Positions 11,971 through 21,306 of a stretch of DNA of 64,000 nt are shown one piece after another. The notes under the pieces are model-generated. The model did no database searches and was not told the origin of the DNA. It saw nothing but the letters and a program-made list of their open reading frames with translations. This DNA comes from Cololabis saira (lineage: Eukaryota > Chordata > Actinopteri > Beloniformes > Belonidae), in assembly GCF_033807715.1 (NCBI RefSeq), contig NC_084592.1:21080501-21144500 (forward strand). Reading direction: 5' to 3'. Both the position numbers and the translations under genes were made by a program. Positions within the stretch are counted from its first letter, which is position 1. The number at the start of each line of letters is the position of its first letter.

Positions 11971-14153
11971 CTAGTACATATGACTGATGATGTACGGACA
12001 ACTATATAAACAGGTGTAGACAGCAGACAGTGGGATAGTCAGAGGGTGCGACTGCAGAGGGTCAGTATGCAGCTCCGGAAGCTCTGCCCTGTAAATGTGT
12101 ACAGAAGAGAAACAAAACAATAACACAAACTATAAAATTGGTAGAAATGCTGCAGTTCTTACTGAAAAATGCTTTATAGTGAAGATTTTAGAGTAGCAAT
12201 CAAAAGAAACAAAGAACAGCAAAGTTTATAGCCATGCTGTTTCTCTATAGGGCTGCGTCATGCTTAAAGGCATTGCTCGCAATTTGTTCCAATATCATCC
12301 TTACAGTTGTTTTATGATGTTGGGTTCTTTTTGTTTCCTTTGAATTCATAAAATACCCTAATTTTTCAACATGCATTACAGTCTGACGGATTCCCCCTTA
12401 TCTAAATGCTCATCAAAATCTGTAAGAAATGCCAAGCAGCATGATATAATTTCCCTGTCATGAGGAGTTTCAACATAAAATCTAAATTTAATCTTAAATC
12501 TACAGTGTGCCTTGCAGAGAGAAAAGGTGTGCAATCGAGCTTGTAGTTTCTATGGCAAATAGTTATTTTATTGAAACCACCCCAAAGTCCGGGGTAAGAC
12601 TTCACCATTACTCTTCAGACTCCAAAGATGAGCTCCGGTGCTCTCTTTTAGAGCAAGATGATGTACTGTATGTTCAAAACTTTTGCCAAGAGGGTATCCA
12701 AAATATTGAGAAGTGACTGCAAAAAAGTCCCATAACGCTGCGACAAGTGCGTGTGTTTGTATGCAGGAAGACTTGACTTCTCGTGTTTTACTGGACACAA
12801 GCTATGACATAATTAAATTATGGGGTGTGCCTGCCTGAAAAGTAGCAAAACATGAATAATACATAGTAATATTAATAACAATATGAGTTAAGCTTCACAA
12901 ACCATATAATTTAACAAATATATAAAAAAGAGAGTTTGATAATCAGCTTGACTCCAAAAGTCCTTCCCAGTCCTGTGCCACAAATACAAATTAAAAGGGG
13001 AGGTTTTTTTTCTCTAGCTCTTACAAAAATGCAATATATTTGAAAGCAGGATGCCTGTATGGAACATCCCTACTAAACTCCAGAAGAAAAAAACAACAGT
13101 CCTGCCATCTTCTGAGGTTTTTAGCACATCTGTTTGATCTCCTTTGATCACCCGTCCATCATCCCTCCATCTGACGGAGCACAAAGTGAAAGCAAAAAGG
13201 ACAGCTCCTCGACCACCCGAAGTGGCACGGAGCACCATAACCCTCCCCGCGCTCTGCACTCTCCAAATGCCAGACTTTATTTCCAGGTTGAGCTCTGGTT
13301 CACACTTCATATGTCCCCGCTTCCTTTGTTCTACCGATTTTTGCAACATCACAAACTTCCTTGATCAGCGCACTGCTTCATTTTTCTTTTAACAGACAGG
13401 CATGTCAGCCAAGCGTCAGAGCTGGAGCACAGTCTCTTTATTCAAAAGCACAAAATACCAGCCATAGTGCTTTTTTGTATGTACGGTTGTTTTCTGGCCC
13501 CTTCATCAGAAAGTGGCCATTAGTTGTAAGAGAGTAATTAAAAAGCAGAAACATAATTTCTGTTGTTAAGATTCCTGCAGGAAATTTTATAAATTTAGTA
13601 GTGGAATACAAAACTTTCCAAAAACCTTACTAAACACATACATTAAAATATACATACTGACAAAATATATTCAAAGAAAATAATTGTAATACACCTTATT
13701 ATCAAAAAAGTTTTATTAATGTATTTATCTATTTAATCCTGTGTGATTTACCTGGAAAAAAGAGAACCTCGTCAAAAAAATCCATGCAATGTGCACGAAT
13801 CATTTAGATGATGACCTTTGTAAGCAGAACAAGCTGCTACACAAACTGAGAGTTTCCGTTTTCACACAACAGACATGGAGGAAAGATGCACCGGATATTT
13901 TGTCTTATACCATGCATTCATTCATAATAATCGCACAAACGGGGAATATTGCTTCTCACAAACTGTTATACCACAATCTGAGGACATTTACGTTCCTCGT
14001 CTTTGTGGTCCATAGACACCAACAAGTCCCGAACTTATGGCATCCATTCAGTGGAAAATGTACTGCAAATCAAAATCCCAGATCTTTAACCAAAGTTCAA
14101 AATCTGTAACTGAGAGTTCAACCATTTTTCTTGGTTACACTTATCTCGCCATG
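11971..14153. other. Non-coding DNA, no gene recognised
   Basis: Mostly AT-rich. A modestly GC-enriched stretch at 13130-13330 has overlapping frames on both strands (13014-13352 minus; 13134-13364 and 13144-13392 plus) without domains. Nothing else was supported. Confidence 0.5.
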
Positions 14154-14210
14154 TATGGTGGCCCTGAAGTGCAAATCACAACCATACATCCATTTTTGTT
14201 CCACTCACCA

Positions 14211-14807
14211 TTACCGGGTCGTGGGGGGAGCAGTCTTAGCAGAGATGCACATACTTCCCTCACCCAAGACACTTCCTCCAGCTCTTCCAAGGAGAGTCCA
14301 AGACGTTCCCAGCTCTGCCGAGAGTACCCTGGCATAGCCTTTCCCCGGGAGGCTGAAAAGTGTGATCCCCGTATAATTTGAACACATTCTCTGGTCCCCC
14401 TTTTTAAAAAGAGGGACCACCACCCCGGTTTGCCACTCCAGCGGCAATGTCCCCTTTTTCCATACGATGTTGCAGAGGCGTGTCAACCAAGACAGCCCTA
14501 CAACATCCAGAGACTTGAGCTACTCATCCACCACTGGTGCCATGCCACTGAGGAGCTTACGAACCACCTCATTGACCTCGGCCTTGGTGATAGACGAGTA
14601 CATTCCAGAGTCCACAGTCTCTGCTTCCTTAATGGAAGGCATGTCAGTCGGATGGATGAGATCCTCAAAGTATTCCTTCCACCGTCCGACGATGTCCCCA
14701 GTGGAGGTCAACAGTTCCCCACCTGCACTGTAAACGAGCTGCAGAGTACTGCTTCCCCTTTCTGAGGCGAACGCTGAACGGTTTGCCAGAATTTTGAGAC
14801 TGACCAA
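14211..14807 (-). pseudogene. LINE reverse transcriptase N-terminal remnant
   Basis: Minus-strand frames at 14807-14520 (VYSAGGELLTSTGDIVGRWK, EVNEVVRKLLSGMAP) and 14486-14211 (EWQTGVVVPLFKKGDQ, CSNYTGITLFSLPGKGYARVL) cover the linker and finger region of a non-LTR reverse transcriptase. After ARVL near 14322 the sequence passes directly into LINE 3'-terminal bases, so the palm with the YADD motif and everything after it is absent. A frameshift or stop separates the two frames. Confidence 0.82.
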
Positions 14808-15216
14808 AAGTCTTTCTCCATGGTCTCACCGAACTCCTCCCAGACCCAAGTTTTTTCCTCCAGGACTGCCCGAGCTGCGGGTACCTACCGGTACCTATCT
14901 ACTGCGTCAGGAGTCTAACAGGACAACATGGCCTGGTAGGACTCCTTCTTCAGCCTGACAGAATTCCTTACTTTCGGGGTCCACCACCGGGTTCTGAGTT
15001 TGCCACCACGACAGGCACCAGAGACTTTGCTTCCGCAACTTCAAGCTGCCACGTCTACAATGGAGGCAGAAAACATGGTCCACTCGGACTCAATTACCCT
15101 AGCCTCCCTCGGAGATGAGAGTTGAAGACTTCCCTAACAGAGGGCTCAGCCAGATGTTCCCAACAGACCCTCACAATATGTTTGTGTCTGCCCGGTCTGT
15201 CCAACTTCCAGTGCAT

Positions 15217-15738
15217 CTAACTCACCATCAGGTGGTTATCAGTTGACAGCTCAGCCCCTCTCTTTACCCGAATGTCCAATACATATGGTTGAAGATCAGA
15301 TGAAACAACAACAAAGTTGATCATCGACCTCCGGCCTAGAATGTCCTGGTGCCACGTGCACTGATGGACACCCTTATGCTTGAACATGGTGTTTGTTATA
15401 GACAAACTGTGACTGGCACAGAAGTCCAATAACAGAACACCACTTGGGTTCAGATCAGGGAGGCCGTTCCTCGCAATCACACCCCTTCAGGTATTACTGT
15501 TATTGCCCACGTGAGCGTTGAAGTCCCCCAGTAGAACAATTGAGTCCCCAGTTGGAGCACTATCAAGTACCCCTCCCAGGGACTCCAAGAAGGTTGGGTA
15601 CTCCGTACTGCTGTCTGGCCAGTAGGCACAAACAACAGTGAGAGACCTTTTCCCGACCCAAAGGTGCAAGAAAGCGTCCCTCTTGTTCACCGGGGTAAAC
15701 TCTAACAGATTGCAATTGAGCTGGGGTGCTATAAACAA
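15217..15738 (-). pseudogene. LINE endonuclease domain, decayed
   Basis: Two minus-strand frames in the same register (15738-15490 and 15486-15217) are separated by a TGA at 15487-15489. Upstream, [21 protein letters not shown] and [11 protein letters not shown] are recognisable endonuclease/exonuclease/phosphatase motifs, with the DFN metal-binding segment kept. Downstream, [21 protein letters not shown] and STDNHLMVS correspond to the late catalytic motifs. From memory of the family, Asp is expected where SMINF has Asn, and His where STDN has Asn, so the active site looks lost. The domain sits in the correct order before the RT remnant. Confidence 0.8.
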
Positions 15739-15989
15739 GCCCCCACCAGCTCGCCGCCTCTCACCCTGGGCATTTCGAGGGTCCAGCCCTTTTCAAGGAG
15801 CTGGGTTCCAGAGCCCAAGCTATGTGTGGAGGTGAGCCTGACTATCTCTACCCGGTATCTCTCAACCTCCCGCACAAGCTCCGGCTACTTTCCCCCCAGC
15901 GAGGTGACATTCCATCTCCCTACTGCAAGCTCTTTGGTCCAGGGGTTGAGTGGTTGAGGCACCCCACCACGACTGCTACCCAGACCACA

Positions 15990-16340
15990 TTACACCAGCC
16001 TGTCATGGTCCTTCTTGCGGGTGGTGAGCCTACTTGAAACCGGGCCCCAGTCGCCGCTTCGGGCTAAGCCCGACCGGGTCCCACGGGTGAAGACCTGGCC
16101 ACCAGGCGCTCGCCTTCGATCCCCAACCCCAGGCCTGGCTCCAGGGAGGGGCCCCGGTGACGCCCATCCGGGCGACATAACAGTCCCTGATTTTTTGTTT
16201 TCCATGAGAAGCTTGTGAACCAATCTAGTCTGACCCATCACCCAGCACCTGCTTGCCATGGGAGACCCTACCAGGGGCGTAATGCCCCCGACAACATAGC
16301 TCCTAAGATCGTTCGGGCAACACAAACCCCTCCACCACAA
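15990..16340 (-). pseudogene. LINE 5' leader / ORF start remnant
   Basis: A 116-codon minus-strand frame covers the GC-rich 5' part of the LINE (MWWRGLCCPNDLRSYVVGG, then a proline/arginine-rich tail). It matches the 5' region expected for this fish LINE type. Whether it was ever translated as a separate ORF is unknown. Confidence 0.5.
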
Positions 16341-16418
16341 TAAAGTGGCAGTTCAAGGAGGGGCAAATCACAACCACAAATGAAAAAACACAACGGCAAA
16401 TTAAAAGTCACAACTACA

Positions 16419-17133
16419 TTAAAGCAGCACTATGTAACTTTTCCACCTTAATATAATATTTCCAGAGTCATTGTGATGGTACATCAACTTACAACAGGTT
16501 TAATGACACCTCTGTCATGGTCTGAGGGGTCTGTATCGCCTTCACTGGCACTATGTAACTTCGAGGTGCATGGTAGGAACCCTTCCACACTAAAAAACAA
16601 AAAAATTTTAAGGCTTTGACTGCTTCACGGCATAGGCTACGTCACTTCCCCCTCCTTCCCGATTCGTAGTCGAGACGAAAGCTGGGCGGGACGTGGAGCG
16701 CAGAGCTCAGCAGAAGCTGGTATCATGGCCGAAGCAGCGAAAAAACTGAAGAAAATAAAAGTTTTATCGGAGGAGGTGCAGTAGAAACGCTGAAACAGGA
16801 CAGGCGGGCGGGGGTGACTTCACTAATAAAACCAAGTTGAACTTAGTGATTTTCAACTTCGTCATATTATATTGTTTAGCCAAAAATAGATACATTACCT
16901 CTTCGCTATCCATCATGCAAACGACCGCTGAAAACAGAAAAATCTGAAAAGTCTGTCCTGTCTTATTTCATTCACTATCAAAACAAATGCACGTGACGGG
17001 GACAGGATCTTTCCGGCAGTACGTGCTGGTGCTCATGGGAAATGTAGTGTTCTTTCTGGTAAAGCCCTACCGCTTTTGTCCAAAGGAGCTGCCAAACTCA
17101 ACAAAAGCTGAAAGTTACATTGTGCTGCTTTAA
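16419..17133. mobile_element. Family A transposon, internally deleted copy
   Basis: This has the same ends as the copy at 3683-4757 (TTAAAGCAGCAC... and ...GTGCTGCTTTAA) and near-identical terminal regions. It jumps near 16780 from GTTTTATCGGAGGAGGTG to CGCTGAAACAGGACAGG, losing about 360 bp that the other copy retains. TTAA flanks both sides. The right TTAA (17130-17133) is also the left TTAA of family B. Confidence 0.85.
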
Positions 17134-17437
17134 AGGAGCTTGAGGCAGGATTGAGGCAGGATTTATGAAAAAAATTCGTATACGTTTTAAGTTTTCTAGT
17201 AATAATGTCAGATAAAGCGTCTCCTTGAACAGGCTGTGTGCTGCAAAATGTGCTGCAATTCGGAGGCCGAATTTCCCGCGCTGTCCTGCGGATCTGACGT
17301 CACATGACGCTGCATACGCGTTCTCCCCGTTCTCCCGTGCCGGCTTCGCTGTTGGCTGCAGTACCCCCGACGACCGTCGTGGTGAAGGGTGGCGCTAGAG
17401 AGTCTCATTTCTTTAAAGGAGCCTCATGCTCCTTTAA
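17130..17437. mobile_element. Family B TTAA-ended MITE
   Basis: Inverted ends TTAAAGGAGCTTGAGGC (left) and GCCTCATGCTCCTTTAA (right) frame 308 bp. The right end also carries a local hairpin (TTAAAGGAGC / GCTCCTTTAA around CTCAT). A second copy at 37598-37941 shares the interior, including CTTGAACAGGCTGTGTGCTG and GGTGGCGCTAGAGAGTCTC, which confirms a repeated element. Its interior is GC- and CpG-rich with the palindrome GACGTCACATGACG-type bases. It sits at the loop of the fold-back host. Confidence 0.85.
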
Positions 17438-17509
17438 GTGGTTGTGACTTAGCTCTTGCTGTTGTGTTTTTTCTTTTGGGGTTGTGATTTGCACTTCAGG
17501 GCCACCGTA

Positions 17510-18149
17510 GCCATGAGCTATAAAACCATTTCCATTTTTGAACAGTCTTTCTTATTCATACTTTTTCTTTTGCGGTTGAAATTCTGAAAGGAGTGTCAAA
17601 TCAGCACTGCGTCATTCTATAACGAGGAGGCAGGACATAGCCGCAATCTAGTAGCTCATTGGCTTTTGAATGACTCAGCACCTTACGTCAAAGTATGAAC
17701 GCCAAAATCTTGCTTCTCACGGCCACGAGTTAATAATGTGTGCCCCTTCTTCGTTATATATGATAAAGTTGCTAATGTCATTAATAAAGATGTCAATGTC
17801 ATTGATGATGTTAACGACATACTTCTGTCTATCTACACGTCTGCTGTTCTGCATTTGTGCGATTCACACACCACAGCGGGGAGGGATAAAGGTGCTACAG
17901 CGGAGGAACAAACTGTACACAAACACCACAGGGACTCATGTCACATACTCAACTATATCACCAAATTATTTGAAGAAAAAAGCATAAGAGTCTTAATTGG
18001 GAATTTATCAAACAATTATTGCATATATCCAAAATCCCTGTGGCTCTATTTTTTTCTGTTATCTTCTCCCCCTCCTCCACCACCACCACCACTTACAGTC
18101 TAAAACGCCACTGGGGAGGTGACAAAGCATTTAGCAGCTCTTCTACAGT
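17510..18149. other. Non-coding DNA, no gene recognised
   Basis: Frames at 17670-18204 overlap each other. The run CCTCCTCCACCACCACCACC (about 18069) yields a proline stretch. No domain or splice structure was seen. Confidence 0.5.
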
Positions 18150-18437
18150 AAGTGACACATTTTTCTTCAGTTTTGCATTACGCACAACAATTAATGCATG
18201 TTAATTCTTAATTATGCTAATTTCATTTGAAACGGGCTGTGAGGTTCTAACAGGGTGGTTGGGTGCGAGAGAGCATCCTTTGGCGACACGCGGCTGTTGT
18301 TGTCTCTGGTAGTGCTCCTAGCACATTCACGTCCTCTGGTGTTAGGGCCCCTTAATGAGGATGCAAGTTAAAAACATGACAGGCTCTCAGCTCATACAAT
18401 TAATTGGGTTGTTTCTTTTTTTTTTTTTTTTTTTTTG
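18150..18437. promoter_or_regulatory. Candidate conserved non-coding block, ends in poly-T
   Basis: The block contains AATTAATGCATGTTAATTC, TTAATTATGCTAATTTC (octamer- and homeodomain-like), a balanced middle section and CAATTAATTGGG. It is followed by a T run of about 21 bases ending at 18436. Motif density suggests an enhancer; this is inference only. Confidence 0.28.
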
Positions 18438-19389
18438 TCTATTAAAATTTTTGAAAACAGTGCAAAAACAGTGCAATTCGCTCCCTAATTAAAGATATGA
18501 GTATATTTTTTTATGTAAAATGTGCAAAAAGGACACTTTTTAGGTCTTTTGGTGTTTTGGTTTTTCTAGTGTTCAAAACATGACCAATAAAACCCCTCTG
18601 CATCTGATGTGCATTTGAACATTGACAATTTACAACAACTGATTTAACTGTTATTTAAATGTCCTATAGATTATAGTAAATGACAAGAGGATGATTAAAT
18701 TAGGTTTCATCTTTCTCCATCCCTGCAAAGGGGCAACAAAACACTTTCAGACTGATGACAAGAATGTGTTTTATTATTTCGATTGAACCATTTTGGCTCT
18801 AAAATGTTCATGTTTGGAGTTCAGGCGTGTGCATGTTCTTGGCTTCACACTGAAGATCACAATTCCCCCGAGGAACACAACAAGCAATCTGTCTGGTGGG
18901 TAATGTACTGTACACATGCGCTGTAATGAGATACAATTAAATAAAGCCAAATTGTGTGGACAACTCACGTATTTGGTTGATTAAAAAAAAACTAAAACAC
19001 ACATATATATATATATATTTTTTTTTTTTGTTTAATGTAATAGTGTATTTTTCTAAAAATACATAGATGATAAAAAAGTTTTTAAAAAACAAACATCTTT
19101 TAAAATGCATTTTTATGAAAGTGAACCATCCTTTTAGTGCAATCTCCCAACCAGAAACCTGCAAATGTGCACTTCTGGTTTTTACAGTTCCATAAAATGA
19201 GTTTAATTCCTTTTATTCTCCCGTGTTTCAGGCATTCAATGAAAATGAACAAGACATGGTTCGCACTGTTAAAGACTGTGGCAGTCGGAATATTTCACCT
19301 GACACGAGCTGCACAAGTCGCATGGCACAACCAACCACAACTGGGCCATTAAATATATGTAAATGAAGAGAAACACAAGAGAGCTGGGT
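18438..19389. other. AT-rich non-coding DNA, no gene recognised
   Basis: Only low-complexity tracts were seen, such as a short TA run and T run around 19000-19029. Confidence 0.5.
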
Positions 19390-20060
19390 ATAATAGCACA
19401 CACAAGGGAGAAATGGATCCTGGGTAGTGATTAATTTATTTGATGATGCCTCTAGTGAGGAATTTTAGGTCACAAATGAAGTGACAGGATGACAAATTAC
19501 CATTTTAAGGAATTTACTGGGAATCATTAATGAACAATTGTCTGGTAGTTTACAGCAGGCAGAGGAGATGGAATAAATGTAGATCTCGTTGCTTATCTGA
19601 GATAAATTACTTTATACCTTTTTAGCACATCTTTCCCAGGGAGCATTAGCTCATGAAATGCAGCTAGTTCTAAATTAACAGCAAATATATTTAGGACAGA
19701 AAATAGCTTGGTAAATAAGCTGTGTTTTGGGAGGCAGAAATCTAAGTTTGAGGTAGATAAGGGGAAGAAGGTACAAGCTTGTTAATCTGGATAGATCCTG
19801 CTGTGATTGAACATTGCAGTTTCTTATCTACAATGGCCCTTACAAACGCGAGCTTATCTACATGAAACTTTTGTCTTTTTCTTCTGTTCACAGCACGCCG
19901 CACTCAACTTCCTTTAAATCTCTGCCTCCACTTGAAGAAATGCAACCATGAAGCTACCTGGAGTGAACATAGTGATTCGGGATGTCCAGTTGTCAAATTG
20001 ATCTGAACAGCTTGAGAAAGCATCCTGATTACACGATACATCAAAAGCTGTAATGATGCT
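19390..20060. promoter_or_regulatory. Candidate enhancer with GATA-site cluster
   Basis: Five WGATAR sites lie within 267 bp: a perfect palindrome TTATCTGAGATAA (19593-19605, two sites), AGATAA (19755-19760), TTATCT (19824-19829) and TTATCT (19854-19859). The last two sit in identical CTTATCTACA decamers 30 bp apart. ATTAATTTATT and CATTAATGAAC occur upstream. No coding or transposon signal is present. GATA factors bind WGATAR; occupancy and target gene are unknown. Confidence 0.4.
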
Positions 20061-20369
20061 TTATAATTTCAAGCACATGTCCAATTAGGAAAAGAATTAT
20101 GCAGAGTGATTGAAAGCCAAGAATATTCTTTATAGGGAGAAATATATAGATTGCTTCTGGCATATCTTAAACTATGTGTCTCTGTCACTGACAAGATAAA
20201 TCAATTCATTAATTAAAAGGAAGCGCATGTGTAAAAGGCAGTATCATAGTTTATTTGAGTGTTAAAGGAGGCAGATGCTATTCCAAGAGTCGCTGTCAAG
20301 CTTGTCTGTCCCATTCAGTTTGGTGCCTTTAAATAGATTTTAAAAGGCTGCTGTAAAAGAGAGCTGAGA
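20061..20369. other. Unique-looking DNA
   Basis: It contains CAATTCATTAATTAAAAGG near 20200. It may be part of the same conserved region as its neighbours. No gene was recognised. Confidence 0.35.
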
Positions 20370-20700
20370 TGACAGGAAGAATCTTCACTGCGTGCATTAA
20401 TTCGACAGATTCCCTGATTCCCCTCTCGGGCCCCTCAGGAAGACCGAGTGCCTCAGCAACTCGGTGGTGCATTACACTAGGTGTGACAAATATCTGTGCT
20501 CTGGAAGCGCTAGTTGGTTTGGAAATGGCATGTCACTGAGATGTCTCAAAACACCCATAATTGCACTTTCCAAAACAGAATCTGTGTCCCAGTTTGGTCC
20601 GAGTTGCTCTGATATGTCCCTGGCGCAGAACTGCTCTCGCTTACATTGTTATGTTTGGTAAATGTGAGAAGCCATACCGGAGGTATGCATTTCACATTGA
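20370..20700. promoter_or_regulatory. Candidate conserved non-coding block
   Basis: This GC-balanced stretch has TGCATTAATTCGAC at its left edge and retained CpGs in AT-rich surroundings. The 65-codon frame at 20464-20661 has no recognised domain. Inference from composition only. Confidence 0.25.
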
Positions 20701-21195
20701 ACGTAATTAACAGGTTGCTTTTGAACCCTGAGCTCTATAAGCATTTGTAAAAGTAATTGTAAAAAAGCTGACAGTGATATTTACTAGAGAAGCTGCACAA
20801 ACGCAGTTTAATAGAACTCTGAAATCATGGAAGGTTTTTGTAGCGGCACCCTAAAATGAAATGATAAAATGATCGACCTATAAATGAAAACCATATGAGT
20901 TCTTTATAAAGTGGCTGAAATGCCCGTTTTCTTTTCCGTCTCTCTGTCTAGCCCCATCTCCTCTCTGTACTGATCTTGTTGATCCTCCCTTACTTCAGTC
21001 ACAGTTACTTTGGTCTCTGAAGGGTTTATGTCACATGAATGTCAACATTTGAAGTAGAAGCTGAAACCGATACTTTCTCACACAACCGACAGATCACTTA
21101 TAGGAAACAACAATAAACAAATGAGTTATAAATTAGTTATAGATGCATATTAACAAACAAATAAATAATAAGTGGCATAGAATATCAAATACTTT
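20701..21195. other. AT-rich non-coding DNA
   Basis: Nothing recognised. Confidence 0.5.
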
Positions 21196-21306
21196 AAAAT
21201 ATAAAGAGCTGTGTAGTTCTCTTTCCATCTCTTTTTGTCCCAGATTTCCTGTCAAGCTACTTTCAATAAAGGCCACTTGAGCCAAAAAAAAAAAAAAAAA
21301 AAAAAA
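21196..21306 (+). mobile_element. Truncated polyadenylated retrosequence 3' end
   Basis: CTCTTTTTGTCCCAGATTTC is followed by TTTCAATAAAGGCCACTTG and a run of 23 A (21284-21306). An AATAAA (21265-21270) placed 13 bases before a pure A tail is the signature of a reverse-transcribed polyadenylated RNA. The wording resembles a common fish retroposon 3' end. The 5' boundary is not visible. Confidence 0.55.

Larger units (their letters stand above)
14184..16362 (-). mobile_element. Internally deleted antisense LINE (APE-type)
   Basis: Read on the minus strand, this starts with CCCCTCCTTGAACTGCC and a 5' leader, then remnants of an apurinic-type endonuclease, then the start of a reverse transcriptase, and ends in a GGATGTATGG tail like the GGATGGATGG tails of fish LINEs. 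A 13-bp duplication GCAAATCACAACC flanks it (14171-14183 and 16363-16375). The intact right arm of the host fold-back element carries only one copy of this motif, so the duplication arose at insertion. The RT jumps from LPGKGYARVL straight to 3'-terminal sequence near 14320, so the catalytic RT core is missing although both ends are present. Frames are interrupted by stops and shifts. Confidence 0.88.
14154..17509. mobile_element. Fold-back element split by three nested insertions
   Basis: The left end (TATGGTGGCCCTGAAG, 14154) and right end (CTTCAGGGCCACCGTA, to 17509) are inverted repeats. They are bounded by a GCCATG direct repeat (14148-14153 and 17510-17515) that looks like the target duplication. 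Removing the inserts leaves about 149 bp: left arm 14154-14183 plus 16376-16418, a TTAA, and right arm 17438-17509. The two arms of about 72 bp are inverted copies with few mismatches, including the CAAATCACAAC and AAAAAACACAAC motifs, and TTAA lies in the loop. It is therefore a short hairpin-forming MITE. The superfamily is uncertain, possibly hAT-like. Confidence 0.85.

Noticed and set aside
14131..14381. Plus-strand frames over the LINE 3' end
   Set aside because: They are shadows of the antisense LINE remnant.
18416..18436. T run considered as an antisense retroposon tail
   Set aside because: No AATAAA complement (TTTATT) at the right spacing and no target duplication could be found.
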